Assembly (NCBI GenBank): GCA_019359075.1
Contig: JAHHIB010000050.1
Location: forward strand, 1 to 61,506
Direction: 5' to 3'
From: Kalymmatonema hyalinum WJT4-NPBG1
GTDB lineage: Bacteria > Cyanobacteriota > Cyanobacteriia > Cyanobacteriales > Nostocaceae
Length of the DNA: 61,506 bases
Positions within the stretch are counted from its first letter, which is position 1. Each line of letters opens with the position of its first letter. The notes beneath the pieces are model-generated. The model made no database searches, had not been told where the DNA came from, and saw only the letters and a program-made list of their open reading frames with translations. Positions 37,259 to 46,787 of this stretch are shown here, piece by piece. The position numbers and the translations under genes were made by a program.

Positions 37259-37968
37259 AATACTTCCTCAATCCAACTTCAAAAGTTCTTAGTGTGTAGG
37301 GGCGCAATGCCTTGCATTGGTACTGAGTGCTGAGTGGAAATGACTCAGCACTCAGCACTCATGGCTCAGTGCTGTTCTTAATTTGTTGTTTTCCATACTC
37401 GTAAAATTCTATCCTATCCAGGGGGACAGGATAAAAAAGCAAATGATAGCAATATCTCTAATGACATACTCTATTAATTACTAAAGGTATATACAAAAAA
37501 AATTACTCTTAAGGTGTAAGCAAATAAAATCTAAAGGATGAAAAATAAAATACTTCATACTATCCTACCCTACGGGAAGCCCCCTACGTGAGCTACCGGA
37601 AGCCGCCCTCCGGAGGAGACTTTTGTGCGGAGGTTCCCACCAGTTGAGGAGCCAGCGCTATGCAGTCCTTGTTTCCCGACCCAGGCGACTGGCGTGAAAG
37701 TGTCCGTGGCGTCTACATACTTTATCCTTCAGGTGACATTTGCTTATCTGGCAAATTGTGTCACGCTTGATAGACTGGAATTGCCATGTTGAGTTATTAA
37801 TATGGGGACGAGTCATTGATCATTAGTAAGGAAAAATGACCAGTGACACAAAACCGTGTAACTACTCACACCTACGAAATGCATCCTGAGAACTGTTGAT
37901 AAGAAATGTTATATTTACGACAGTAACACTGCAATCCCCTTAAGGAAAAGCCGCTAGCCCAAAGACAG
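37259..37968. other. Repeat-rich 710-bp intergenic region
   Basis: ACTCAGCACT-type heptamer repeats occupy 37320-37375, including AGTGCTGAGT and ACTCAGCACTCAGCACTC. At 37565-37700 is a GC-rich dispersed repeat block with TTTCCCGACCCAGGCGACTGGCG (37672-37694). Near 37800-37850 are GTCATTGATCATTAGT words like those at 13253. No ORF is convincing. Confidence 0.6.
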
Positions 37969-38541
37969 ATGAGTATAATTATTTGCCCTGGCATCCATGA
38001 GTCAGCTTTAACTCAATACTTTGTATCGGGATTGGTAGAGCAATTTGTAGATAAAGCAAAAAATCAAGTAACAGCAAATATACTGATTGTTCCTGTCGAG
38101 GGTGGTTTATCTTTATCAGCGTTTCACATATTGCAGTTTTTACACAAACACTTGCAGGATAGGATAGAATCGCCAGTTGTATTCATTAGCTTTAGTGCTG
38201 GTGTAGTCGGGGCAATACTCGCGGCTCACGAATGGCAACAATTTGGAGGTCATGTTAAAGCTTTTATTGCTATAGATGGATGGGGAGTGCCCCTTTGGGG
38301 GAATTTTTATATCCATAGAATGAGTCATGATTATTTCACCCACTGGAGTTCTTCTCTGCTGGGAAGTGGACAAAATAACTTTTATGCAGACCCAGCTGTT
38401 GACCATTTAGAGATGTGGCGATCGCCCCAAACTGTACAGGGCTACTGGGTAGACTCTTTTTTTGGCGAATCACCGCCTCAAGAGCGCCTGAGTGCTGCTG
38501 AGTTTTTGCACTTGCTTTTAAAGCGTTATGAGGATAATTAG
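37969..38541 (+). CDS. Small alpha/beta hydrolase-like protein
   Basis: This 190-residue protein opens with IIICPGIHESALTQYF, in the place of the oxyanion strand. It has VFISFSAGVVGA near 70-81, in the position of the nucleophile elbow: Ser-Phe-Ser-Ala-Gly, with the first glycine replaced by serine. A possible acid and His are in DPAVDHLEMWRS. It lacks a signal peptide or membrane helix. The family is widespread in cyanobacteria, but its substrate is not known. Confidence 0.6.
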   Translation: MSIIICPGIHESALTQYFVSGLVEQFVDKAKNQVTANILIVPVEGGLSLSAFHILQFLHKHLQDRIESPVVFISFSAGVVGAILAAHEWQQFGGHVKAFIAIDGWGVPLWGNFYIHRMSHDYFTHWSSSLLGSGQNNFYADPAVDHLEMWRSPQTVQGYWVDSFFGESPPQERLSAAEFLHLLLKRYEDN

Positions 38542-38579
38542 TCCGGAAAATAGATTTGCCAATCAGGAGTGAGAAATTA

Positions 38580-38710
38580 GGAGTGGTTAGAGGAAGATGA
38601 AGGGGAGCAAGAGGCTAAGGATAATGAGGGGGACAAGGAAGTCGTAACTTACCCTACTTCCCTTACTTGCCCCACTTCCCCCACTCGCTCCACTCCCCCC
38701 ACTCCCCTAG
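38580..38710. repeat. Low-complexity CCCACT-type repeat
   Basis: Several degenerate units of CCCCACTT/CCCCACTC follow each other from about 38647 to 38708, preceded by GA-rich GGGGAGCAAGAGG. They lie directly upstream of the MFS gene and make a TTG start at 38711 less likely than the ATG at 38732. Confidence 0.65.
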
Positions 38711-38731
38711 TTGCTATCCTTTGAAATTCTG

Positions 38732-40006
38732 ATGTTTCCAACTGAACCTGCTGCTGTTAATAAAGGGTTTTCCGCTGTTCTCAAAAACCGTAGTTTCATG
38801 CTGCTGTGGATTGGGCAGTTATTATCTCAGTTAGGAGATAAAGTCTTTTTTGTTTTGATGGTTGCTCTACTGGAAAACTACCCACCCCTTCCTGGGTTTG
38901 CACAGAACACCATGTACTCAACTTTGATGGTGGCATTTACAGTACCAGCGATTTTGTTTGGTTCTGCAGGTGGTGTGTTTGTTGACCGCTTCTCTAAAAA
39001 ATTCGTCTTAGTTGGCTCTAATGTGATACAGGCACTGTTAGCGCTGTTGATTGCGTTTTTGCCAAAGAATTTTCTGATTTTATTGATACTGACTTTTGCG
39101 ATTTCCACATTGGCTCAGTTTTTTGCTCCTGCGGAGCAAGCTGCCATCCCTGTTTTGGTGCGAAAAGAAAATTTTATGGCAGCGAATGCTCTCTATAGCA
39201 GCACTATGATGGGAGCTTTAATTGTTGGCTTTGCGATTGGTGAGCCGATATTGAGTTTGGCTAAAAACTTGTTGGGACCAGACTATGGTCAAGAATTTGT
39301 AGTATTTGTATTATACCTGATGTCAGGATTGGCCATACAACCAATTAACTTTAGAGAAGACAAATCTTCTGCTGGCGATCGCCAGGAGGATATCATCAAC
39401 CCCTGGGCTGACTTTAAAGAGGGCTTGCGCTATCTCAAGAAAAATCGTCTGCTGTTGAATGCCTTGCTGCAACTCACAACTTTGTATTGTGTGTTTGCAG
39501 CGTTAATGGTGTTGACAATTAGATTAGCGGCAGACTTTGGTTTGAAGGAAAAACAATTTGGCTTTTTCTTGGCAGCCGCTGGGGTAGGTATGGTATTGGG
39601 AGCAGGGATTTTAGGTCACTGGGGTGAGAAACTCAACCAAAAACCCTTACCCCTGATTGGATTTTTGCTCATGGCGCTAGTTTTAGGAGTGTTCAGTTTT
39701 ACCCACAACTTGTTATTGGCTTTTGCACTTTGTGCATTGTTGGGTATAGGCGCTGCTTTCATTGGCGTACCGATGCAAACTCTCATTCAACAGCAAACAC
39801 CACCGACAATGCATGGTAAAGTTTTTGGGTTTCAAAATCATGCCGTCAACATAGCCCTTAGCGTACCACTCGCGATCACAGGTCCAGTGACTGATGCTTT
39901 AGGCTTGCGAATTGTGCTAGTGGGTATGAGTGTTGTGGTAGTTTTTGTGGGCGTTTGGGCTTGGCACAATACTCGTCGAGTATTGCGCAATGTTCTTTTA
40001 AAATGA
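38732..40006 (+). CDS. MFS transporter, LplT-like
   Basis: From ATG 38732 the protein has 424 residues and about 12 membrane helices. It has QLLSQLGDKVFFVLMVALLE in the first helix, VDRFSKKFVLVGSNVIQALLAL in the inter-helix motif A region, and SRDN-like replacement sequences in the second half. The family pattern FFAPAEQAAIPVLVRKENFMAANAL matches the lysophospholipid-transporter-like (LplT) and related enterobactin-exporter group of MFS. The substrate is unknown. Repeats separate it from upstream genes. Confidence 0.82.
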   Translation: MFPTEPAAVNKGFSAVLKNRSFMLLWIGQLLSQLGDKVFFVLMVALLENYPPLPGFAQNTMYSTLMVAFTVPAILFGSAGGVFVDRFSKKFVLVGSNVIQALLALLIAFLPKNFLILLILTFAISTLAQFFAPAEQAAIPVLVRKENFMAANALYSSTMMGALIVGFAIGEPILSLAKNLLGPDYGQEFVVFVLYLMSGLAIQPINFREDKSSAGDRQEDIINPWADFKEGLRYLKKNRLLLNALLQLTTLYCVFAALMVLTIRLAADFGLKEKQFGFFLAAAGVGMVLGAGILGHWGEKLNQKPLPLIGFLLMALVLGVFSFTHNLLLAFALCALLGIGAAFIGVPMQTLIQQQTPPTMHGKVFGFQNHAVNIALSVPLAITGPVTDALGLRIVLVGMSVVVVFVGVWAWHNTRRVLRNVLLK

Positions 40007-40315
40007 AGAATTTCTGAGTCAAGAAAGAACTCAGGACTCATTCGTCAGTACTTAGAAGAAAAAAGGATACAAGCTTATAAGTTTATTTATAGGAAACAAA
40101 AAAATTCTACCGAGACACGTACTGCGACAGCCTTGGCGTCGATGCTAAATCCGCCAAATTTATTTGTGGAAACCCAACCGCGTTCTGCGTTACAATGAAA
40201 GATTATTGCTTTTTATTCAGCAAATACCGTCGCTTATTTATTTAGCTTTTCAATTAAAATGAAGTTTTAACTACAAAATTTCAGCATCAACTTAGCCCTT
40301 GCGTGAGGTTTGACT

Positions 40316-42211
40316 GTGCGATCGCCTACCGAAATTAGTTTCCCACAAACCGAAAACCAAAGCATCTCCAATCTCTCAATCTCGCCAGTCGTGACGCCCA
40401 GACGTGCATCTGGTGGTTTCGCCCTGCTTGATAGTCTCAAGCGCCACGGCGTTGATTATATTTTTGGTTATCCTGGTGGTGCAATCCTGCCGATTTACGA
40501 CGACCTATACAAAGTAGAAGCTACCGATGGTGGCATTAAGCACATCTTGGTGCGACACGAACAAGGTGCCGCACACGCCGCCGATGGCTACGCCCGTGCT
40601 ACGGGAAAGGTAGGTGTGTGCTTTGGGACTTCTGGTCCTGGGGCGACTAATTTGGTAACAGGCATTGCCACCGCTTATATGGACTCAATCCCGATGGTCA
40701 TTGTCACGGGACAGGTGTCACGGGCGGTGATCGGCACAGATGCATTTCAGGAAACTGATATTTACGGGATAACGCTACCCATTGTCAAGCACTCCTATGT
40801 CGTGCGCGACGCCAGAGATATGGCGCGAATTGTTGCCGAAGCCTTCCACATTGCTAGCACTGGACGTCCGGGACCAGTTTTGATTGATGTTCCCAAGGAT
40901 GTGGCGTTGGAAGAATTTGACTATGTGCCTGTGGAAAAGGGAAGAGTGAAGTTACCGGGGTATCGTCCCACAGTCAAAGGAAATCCACGGCAGATTAACG
41001 CAGCGATACAGTTGATTCGAGAAAGTCGCCGTCCACTGCTGTATGTTGGTGGTGGTGCGATCGCCTCAGGGGCACACGAGGAAATTAAACAACTCGCGGA
41101 ATTATTCAATATTCCCGTCAGCACAACATTCATGGGTATTGGTGCCTTTGATGAACATCATCCCCTGTCTTTGGGAATGTTGGGAATGCACGGCACCGCC
41201 TACGCTAACTTTGCTGTCACAGATTGTGACTTGCTGATTTGTGTTGGTGCAAGATTTGATGACCGCGTGACAGGCAAGTTGGATGAATTCGCCACCCGCG
41301 CTAAAGTCATTCACATCGACATCGACCCGGCGGAAGTTGGCAAAAACCGCGTTCCTGATGTACCCATCGTCGGCGATGTGCGGAAAGTGTTGCTTGATTT
41401 GTTGCGTCGCACTCAGCAAGCAGGAACTAAGGATGCACCCAACCAAACACAAGAGTGGCTGAACCTGATCAACCGCTGGAAGGAAGAGTATCCTCTAGAG
41501 GTGCCGCACCATGCTGATAGTATGTCGCCGCAAGAGGTGATTGTAGAAATCGCACGCCAAGCACCCCACGCCTACTACACCACAGATGTAGGACAACATC
41601 AAATGTGGTCGGCACAATTCCTGAAAAATGGTCCCCGGCGCTGGATTTCCAGTGGTGGTTTGGGAACGATGGGTTTTGGCTTACCAGCAGCGATCGGCGC
41701 TAAGGTGGCGTTCCCCGATGAACAAGTCATCTGTATTAGCGGTGACGCCAGTTTCCAGATGAATTTACAGGAACTGGGAACAGCAGCACAGTATGGCATA
41801 AATGTCAAGACCGTGATTATCAATAACGGCTGGCAGGGAATGGTGCGCCAGTGGCAGGAAGCCTTCTACGGCGAGCGTTACTCCTGCTCGAATATGGAAG
41901 TAGGAATGCCAGACATTGAGTTTTTGGCAAAGGCGTATGGCATCAAAGGCATGGTGATCAAAAGCCGTGAGGAGTTGAAAGATGCGATCGCCGAAATGCT
42001 AGCACATGATGGTCCAGTTATCGTCAATGCCTACGTGACCAAAGACGAAAACTGTTACCCAATGGTTGCTCCTGGAAAGAGTAATGCCCAGATGATTGGC
42101 TTGCCACGCCAGCCACAGAAAGCCTCGTTAGAGCCAGTTTTTTGCAGCAACTGCGGTGCGAAAAACTCACATAATAACAACTTCTGTCCTGAGTGCGGGA
42201 CTAAGTTGTGA
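40316..42211 (+). CDS. ilvB: Acetolactate synthase large subunit with C-terminal zinc ribbon
   Basis: From GTG 40316 (GAGG at 40305-40308) the enzyme has 631 residues; TTG 40310 is an alternative. It is the ThDP-dependent acetohydroxy acid synthase catalytic subunit for branched-chain amino acids. The catalytic Glu is in [20 protein letters not shown] (about 76-95). The ThDP motif is [13 protein letters not shown] (about 475-487), with NN about 25 residues later. After the normal end (MIGLPRQ) there is an extra 30-40 residue tail with a CxxC-x10-CxxC zinc ribbon, CSNCGAK then CPECGTKL. That tail is not part of the standard enzyme. The small subunit gene is not nearby. Confidence 0.95.
   Translation: MRSPTEISFPQTENQSISNLSISPVVTPRRASGGFALLDSLKRHGVDYIFGYPGGAILPIYDDLYKVEATDGGIKHILVRHEQGAAHAADGYARATGKVGVCFGTSGPGATNLVTGIATAYMDSIPMVIVTGQVSRAVIGTDAFQETDIYGITLPIVKHSYVVRDARDMARIVAEAFHIASTGRPGPVLIDVPKDVALEEFDYVPVEKGRVKLPGYRPTVKGNPRQINAAIQLIRESRRPLLYVGGGAIASGAHEEIKQLAELFNIPVSTTFMGIGAFDEHHPLSLGMLGMHGTAYANFAVTDCDLLICVGARFDDRVTGKLDEFATRAKVIHIDIDPAEVGKNRVPDVPIVGDVRKVLLDLLRRTQQAGTKDAPNQTQEWLNLINRWKEEYPLEVPHHADSMSPQEVIVEIARQAPHAYYTTDVGQHQMWSAQFLKNGPRRWISSGGLGTMGFGLPAAIGAKVAFPDEQVICISGDASFQMNLQELGTAAQYGINVKTVIINNGWQGMVRQWQEAFYGERYSCSNMEVGMPDIEFLAKAYGIKGMVIKSREELKDAIAEMLAHDGPVIVNAYVTKDENCYPMVAPGKSNAQMIGLPRQPQKASLEPVFCSNCGAKNSHNNNFCPECGTKL
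42175..42211. repeat. Direct repeat copy 1: 3' end of ilvB
   Basis: The last codons of ilvB, ending CGGGACTAAGTTGTGA, recur in the same direction at 44090-44126 with about five differences over 37 bp. The copies bracket the MITE and two GNAT genes. Confidence 0.8.
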
Positions 42212-42252
42212 AGTAATCCGGGTTAATTAATTCATTTGGGGTGGGTATTACC

Positions 42253-42450
42253 CCATAGGTGTCAACTTAAGCTAAAACCCTGTCTTTAATCTCGTTTCCA
42301 GGTTCCACCTGGAAATGCCCTTGAAGCGGCTCTGCCGCTTTTAAGGCAGGCAGAGCCTCCTAAGGCTGCATTCCCAGCCTGAGGCTGGGAACGAGACAAT
42401 CTCTTAAAGCTTGTTCTATACTGGTTTTCACCTTAAGTTGACACCTATGG
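42253..42450. mobile_element. 198-bp MITE with 19-bp perfect terminal repeats
   Basis: The terminal inverted repeats CCATAGGTGTCAACTTAAG (42253-42271) and its complement (42432-42450) are perfect. They are flanked by a 7-bp direct repeat TATTACC (42246-42252 and 42451-42457), a good target-site duplication. The interior has no ORF. It holds further palindromes (CTCGTTTCCAGG, then CCTGAGGCTGGGAACGAG, about 42291-42396), so it may form a large hairpin. It is probably mobilised by a transposase elsewhere in the genome. The parent family cannot be named. Confidence 0.85.
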
Positions 42451-42503
42451 TATTACCCACCCTCATTTCTTTTTGACTCCCCAGCGTCTTGTTGACTCGC
42501 TGT

Positions 42504-43055
42504 TTAAGTAGTTGCGTCTAAAGTCCGCTTCATAACGTAGAGCGTGTGCGTTTTGTTGCCGAATTCCCTCGGTGGCGTTTTGCGTGTCACCTCGAAACCT
42601 ATTTTCTTCCAAAAAAGGAACCCTTGCTCGTTCTCTTCAATAACAGATAGCATCACCTGCTGCGCTCCATCGGCTGATACCCAACGCTCAAAAGCCCTAT
42701 AAAACTGAGAGCCTAAACCTTTTCTTCGCTGTTGGGGAGCAAGCATCATTAGCCCCACCCACCAACTGCTGTCATCAGGATAATGCCGGATTGCTTCAAT
42801 TAATCCCACCAAGACGTTGTGCGCGTCGAAAAAACCAAACATAAATTTGTCTTGCAGAGTTTTCCCTTCAGGAAGAGCGAGAAATTCCTCACGAGCGGCA
42901 GAGGGTGAGGGCGGATGCCCGTCTGTAAGATAAGCAAAATCCGCGCACTCCTCGTAGAGCCGCTGAAGAACTTCTTCATCATTTGGCTCTAGTCGCTTTA
43001 CTGTGTAGCCAGAAAGTTCCAGCGCAAAACCTGTTGAACTGTCTATACTCATCAT
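42504..43055 (-). CDS. GNAT acetyltransferase
   Basis: This 183-residue N-acetyltransferase has the acetyl-CoA loop QQRRKGLGSQFYRAFERW (about 109-126). A flexible first third (PNDEEVLQRLYEECADFAYLTDGHPPS) follows the N-terminal strand. EENEQGFLFWKKIGFEVTRK is the C-terminal helix and strand of the family. The substrate is unknown. It is divergent from the next GNAT, with only 113 bp between them. Confidence 0.85.
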   Translation of the reverse strand: MMSIDSSTGFALELSGYTVKRLEPNDEEVLQRLYEECADFAYLTDGHPPSPSAAREEFLALPEGKTLQDKFMFGFFDAHNVLVGLIEAIRHYPDDSSWWVGLMMLAPQQRRKGLGSQFYRAFERWVSADGAQQVMLSVIEENEQGFLFWKKIGFEVTRKTPPREFGNKTHTLYVMKRTLDATT

Positions 43056-43168
43056 TCAAGATGATATAATGTAATGTTGGTAATTATAATTATTCTTGCC
43101 TAGGGGGTGATACCTATGATGAGTTTCAGCAAGCAAGTAACTATCGCTACACTCTTAGGAGATTCATC

Positions 43169-44092
43169 ATGGTTATTCGCCCCATTCGCCGCGAGGAACT
43201 GGAAGTCTTCGCTAATTTCAGCGAGCAAGCTGATCTAAACGAGCATTTTCTCAATTATTTGAGAGATATGTGGGATGAAAGCTACGTTCGCCCTGAGTGG
43301 TGCTTTGTCGCTGAAGAAGCAGGATTCGTCGGGCGTATTGTTTACTGGAGTTTACCATCACTCGGCAAGCCTTTCATCTGTGATTTTTTGGAACTCCCTT
43401 GGAACGCCAACTATCTTGAAGTCGGCACACAGCTTTTACAACAAAGCTTGACACAGTTGCACCTTCATGATCATGACAGTATGGAGTATCAACTCGATAT
43501 TCCATCACGCTACTCCACATACCTTGAGAAACGAATTGAGCTGCTGGAAAACTTTGGATTTTCTCTAAAAAGGGAAACGATCCGCTTTGAGTGGAAAGAT
43601 ACTCAGACTCAGATAACGCCATCAAATCGGCTGACTTTCCGTTCGCTTAATGAAGTTGGTGAAGATGCTTTCATTGATGCCATGATGCAAGTATCGTCAC
43701 AAACTCGCGATCGTTCTATTTTGCATGAACAGGCTAGACTGGGTTTAGAGGAAGAAGCACTGGAACGCTTTCATAAGTCGAAAGCTTTCAAGTACAAACC
43801 GACGTGGTGGCAATTAGCTTACACGCAGGACGGTACTCTTGTTGGTTTGATTATGCCAGCAGAGAATGATGGTGGACCTATCATTGCGTGTATTGGTGTA
43901 ATCCCTGAATATCGGGGACAAGGCTACGTTAACGATTTGCTACAGCAGGGAACCCTCACCCTTCAGTCTAACGGTGCTGTACGCATCCGCAGTGATGCTG
44001 ACACTGTTAATGCACCGATGATCTGCGCCTTCCAACGCGCTGGGTATAAGCAGTTTGCCTCCAGAAGAGAATACTGCTATTCGATGAGGTAA
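43169..44092 (+). CDS. Double-domain GNAT acetyltransferase
   Basis: This 307-residue protein has two GNAT-type halves. The first (about 1-145) has RPIRREELEVFANFSEQ and looks degenerate. The second (about 150-305) has the full acetyl-CoA loop IPEYRGQGYVNDLLQQGTL (about 249-267). It ends with NAPMICAFQRAGYKQFASRR, a typical closing helix. The ATG at 43169 follows AGGAG at 43159. It lies between two copies of the ilvB 3' end, so it was probably brought in with the neighbouring GNAT. Confidence 0.85.
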   Translation: MVIRPIRREELEVFANFSEQADLNEHFLNYLRDMWDESYVRPEWCFVAEEAGFVGRIVYWSLPSLGKPFICDFLELPWNANYLEVGTQLLQQSLTQLHLHDHDSMEYQLDIPSRYSTYLEKRIELLENFGFSLKRETIRFEWKDTQTQITPSNRLTFRSLNEVGEDAFIDAMMQVSSQTRDRSILHEQARLGLEEEALERFHKSKAFKYKPTWWQLAYTQDGTLVGLIMPAENDGGPIIACIGVIPEYRGQGYVNDLLQQGTLTLQSNGAVRIRSDADTVNAPMICAFQRAGYKQFASRREYCYSMR

Positions 44093-44126
44093 TCACTTCT
44101 GCCCTAAGTACGGGACTAAGTTGTAA
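44090..44126. repeat. Direct repeat copy 2: decayed ilvB 3' end
   Basis: Here the plus strand reads HFCPKYGTKL and a stop, against [10 protein letters not shown] in ilvB itself. It is a mutated remnant of the zinc-ribbon tail, lying directly after the GNAT gene. ACTCAGCACT repeats follow to about 44185. Confidence 0.8.
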
Positions 44127-44181
44127 AAAGTGCTGAGTCAGTTCCTGTGACTACTCAGCACTCATGACTCAAAACTCAGGA

Positions 44182-44868
44182 CTACTTAGAAATTGGCACG
44201 TTATTAAATGCCGCTGTATCTGGCACAAACACGTCTAAACTGTTAACACCCTCGGGAATCCTTAACCAAACATAGGCATCAGCTGAGGCGTTGGGACGCA
44301 AAGAAAATAGACCAACACTACCCGTTGAGCGCTGCAAGTTAACTGCTTTATAGGTTTCGCTTGTATCAGGATTACGGGCTGTTGTACTACCAACCGATAT
44401 AATGTCACCGCCACCAACTCCATCCGAAGCAAGACGACGGATACGCATCTGCACATTCACCACATCACGATTGGCAGTTTCTGGATCTTTAATCCGCTTT
44501 ACTGAAAGTAACTCCACTTCTGCCTTTTTACCAAAAGCAGGCTGTACAAATTCACCAGGTTTAATAGCAGCACCACTGCCAGGTTTTGATTGTGGCGTTG
44601 AAGATGATACGGTTTCAATGTCAGTTGTGGGTTGTGCCGTTTTATCTCCAGATGAAGACGTTTCCAGTGGACTAGGCGTGATTTTAGAAGGAGCATTACT
44701 GGTTTCTACACTGGAAGTCTTTTGGGTAGAAGTGGTGGCGCTACTGTTACCAGCATTAGCAACATTCAGCGTCTGTTGCAGGGTAAAAACTTGGTAAGCG
44801 GTATAGCCACTGCATATTAAAGCCAAAGTCGAGAGTAAGACAGCTACACTAGATAGGAATGTACTCAC
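44182..44868 (-). CDS. Membrane-anchored protein with Ser/Thr-rich linker
   Basis: This 228-residue protein has an N-terminal anchor (FLSSVAVLLSTLALICSGYTAYQVF, about 4-28). A Ser/Thr/Pro-rich linker extends from about 35 to 100. The beta-rich domain (about 108-226) starts AFGKKAEVELLSVKRI, with VNVQMRIRRLAS and DAYVWLRIPEG in its middle and end. It looks like an extracytoplasmic DUF4352-type or Ig-like beta domain; I cannot place it in a family. It stands alone downstream of the GNAT genes, convergent with them. Confidence 0.6.
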   Translation of the reverse strand: MSTFLSSVAVLLSTLALICSGYTAYQVFTLQQTLNVANAGNSSATTSTQKTSSVETSNAPSKITPSPLETSSSGDKTAQPTTDIETVSSSTPQSKPGSGAAIKPGEFVQPAFGKKAEVELLSVKRIKDPETANRDVVNVQMRIRRLASDGVGGGDIISVGSTTARNPDTSETYKAVNLQRSTGSVGLFSLRPNASADAYVWLRIPEGVNSLDVFVPDTAAFNNVPISK

Positions 44869-45526
44869 ACCATAACCTCTACATCGTGTTTCTGCATATA
44901 CAAGTTTGTCAATCTTTCGATTTTGTCATCGAATATTTGGGTAGAAACCCCGTCCTTATAGCACGGCTTTACATTCTTTGTGAACCATTACCGCCTTGGG
45001 GTTACTGAATACCGAGTACTTTTGCGTTGTACTTTCGTCCGGGCAATTACGAACTGATATTTTTCACCCTGTACGCATAATGGTTTTGCTCCGTAGAGCC
45101 TTCCCGAAAGGGAGTAAAGTTAGCTTCGACAATGTTATTGGTCGGTACTTTCCAAAAGACACTAGCTTAACCCTCTAAACTTGTTTAATCTTTTGGTTCT
45201 AGAGCTTGGAACTAGCTTCGCATCCCAAGGTAGGAACTTAAACACTTACCAATAACGTAGTACTCAAGGTACTTAGTCTGATCAACTAATCCGCTTGACT
45301 TGAGGCTAGAAGCCCTTAGCCTTTAGGCAGGGGTGTTGACGCCATGAGTACATTTGGTGAATGACTTGCATACTAGTTGTCTAAGTTACGAGTGTACTGC
45401 GTCAGTCATCATACCGACATACTTTTATCTTCGGAAAGAGGTTTATGTTTCTTTAACCAAACTTATTATTAACTTCAGGAATATGAGCGAGAAATGAGGT
45501 TTTTAAAGATACCTTTGTTCAAAAAT
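44869..45526. other. 658-bp noncoding region, possible relic of an IS200/IS605-type end
   Basis: There is no credible gene. GC-rich palindromic words occur throughout. One example is CCTTAGCCTTTAGGCAGGGG near 45315-45334 (a small stem with GCC/GGC), followed by TGTTGACGC. Such short hairpins followed by GTGTTGACGC-type sequence are common at TnpB element right ends, so this may be an orphan element end or guide-RNA relic. Support is weak. Confidence 0.3.
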
Positions 45527-46333
45527 CTAGCTCTGGCCGCTTTCGCTGATACCCAGAATTCTGACCTCATCTCCTTGATTTAAAATTTTTCCTGCTTGTG
45601 ATACGGGTATATTTGTATTCACGCTTAACCTGAAGAAATGATTAAAACGGGTTGGCGTTGTCCAAGGTGGTAAAGACTCCTTGCGCTTAGCCACAAATAT
45701 CTTCTGAAAATTGGTTGTTAGTTTCCCTGTCTGAGAATCTCGTGCGGGAACAATGCAACGCTGACAAGGATTTATGCCTTCAAACAAGACTTCTCCTACT
45801 TGAAACTGTACAAAACGCCCAGTCTCTGTAAATAATTGGTCTTCCCAAAACGGTGGAACTCCACCAATCTCTATATTCGCTCGCATACGGAGTCGCATTT
45901 CATCGACACTGACTTCAGGAAACCAGGAAGCGACTTCTTCAAGTGTGCCTGTGCTAATCACAGTGGGTCCTTTGGCATTAATATCGTCTGGAAAGCCATT
46001 TATCGTGTTTTGCACAAATTTAACTGCAAAGCCAAAATAATCACTTAACCAGGCTTCCAGAGAGGTTCGCTGATCATCGACGTGAAAAATCGCTTTGTGA
46101 TCAGTTGCTTGAATGTGTAACGACAGTGTTTTGAACTCAGCATCAAACCTTGAACGCAGCAAGTGAACCTTGGCATTGCGCTTTCCATTGACAAAATGAC
46201 CTTGCTCATCAAATAAGGCAAACTCTCGGTCATGCTGAAGTGCGCCGCTTTCAAGAATTTTTGCTTGATTGACATCAATCCCGTCGAGAGATTTTATCGG
46301 GTAAATAGAAATCGCTGCAAGGTAGGGTGACAT
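45527..46333 (-). CDS. MOSC domain protein (molybdenum-cofactor sulfurase-like)
   Basis: The start at 46333 (MSPYLAAISIYPIKSL) gives 268 residues; an upstream ATG at 46360 adds nine. The N-terminal MOSC-type beta barrel opens with SIYPIKSLDGI. The MOSC domain (about 125-265) contains NPCQRCIVPARDSQTG, with the conserved cysteine that handles sulfur in the family. Relatives include YcbX/mARC-type enzymes that reduce N-hydroxylated compounds with molybdenum cofactor. There is no partner ferredoxin fused to the C-terminus. Function is inferred from the domain. Confidence 0.85.
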   Translation of the reverse strand: MSPYLAAISIYPIKSLDGIDVNQAKILESGALQHDREFALFDEQGHFVNGKRNAKVHLLRSRFDAEFKTLSLHIQATDHKAIFHVDDQRTSLEAWLSDYFGFAVKFVQNTINGFPDDINAKGPTVISTGTLEEVASWFPEVSVDEMRLRMRANIEIGGVPPFWEDQLFTETGRFVQFQVGEVLFEGINPCQRCIVPARDSQTGKLTTNFQKIFVAKRKESLPPWTTPTRFNHFFRLSVNTNIPVSQAGKILNQGDEVRILGISESGQS

Positions 46334-46424
46334 AAATAATTCATAAGGTACGGCATTCAAAGTTCAAAATATGCCCTACGAGCATACTACGCGGAGTGTG
46401 CAACTCCGATCCAGGAGGTACAAA

Positions 46425-46451
46425 ATGAAGAAAACCAGTGCTAGCAAGTAG
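46425..46451 (+). CDS. Eight-codon ORF with a perfect Shine-Dalgarno
   Basis: AGGAGG (46413-46418) stands six bases before ATG 46425, and the ORF MKKTSASK stops at 46451. It is too short to call a gene. It may be a leader peptide, or the leftover start of a gene lost downstream, where a TPR fragment remains at 46576. Confidence 0.25.
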   Translation: MKKTSASK

Positions 46452-46575
46452 TCTAGTCCTTAGCTATATGCAAATTCAATGCTTGACAGCTAGTCAAATG
46501 GCTAGACTGCTAAACAGAAAAAGCCTCATTGTGTAAAAATCTCTTGCTTTTCATACCTATCTGTGTAAAATTCTA

Positions 46576-46749
46576 ATGCTTTCTAAGCGTGCGACGGCTC
46601 GTAGTAATATTCCAGCGATTCAACGCTCTTTGGGATTAACATATAGCAAGCTGGGGCGAATTGATGAAGCCAATCAAGCATCCCGTCGTGCGTTAGAGTT
46701 ATCACAGCATTATCAGGCTTCACGACAACAGACTGTAGTAAGAAATTAA
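46576..46749 (+). pseudogene. C-terminal TPR fragment
   Basis: This 57-codon frame reads MLSKRATARSNIPAIQRSLG, then LTYSKLGRIDEANQASRRAL, a good TPR helix pair, and stops. It has no clear ribosome site. It is probably the 3' remnant of a larger TPR gene upstream of the aldo/keto reductase. Confidence 0.45.
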
Positions 46750-46787
46750 CACTCACGAATCATAATTTAATAGTTGGTAACTCATTT

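Noticed and set aside
37310-37380. CRISPR-like array of ACTCAGCACT words
   Set aside because: The units are 7-10 bp with no spacers of constant length; they are short tandem repeats.
44996-45178. 60-codon plus-strand ORF
   Set aside because: It has no conserved-looking sequence and sits in palindromic noncoding DNA.
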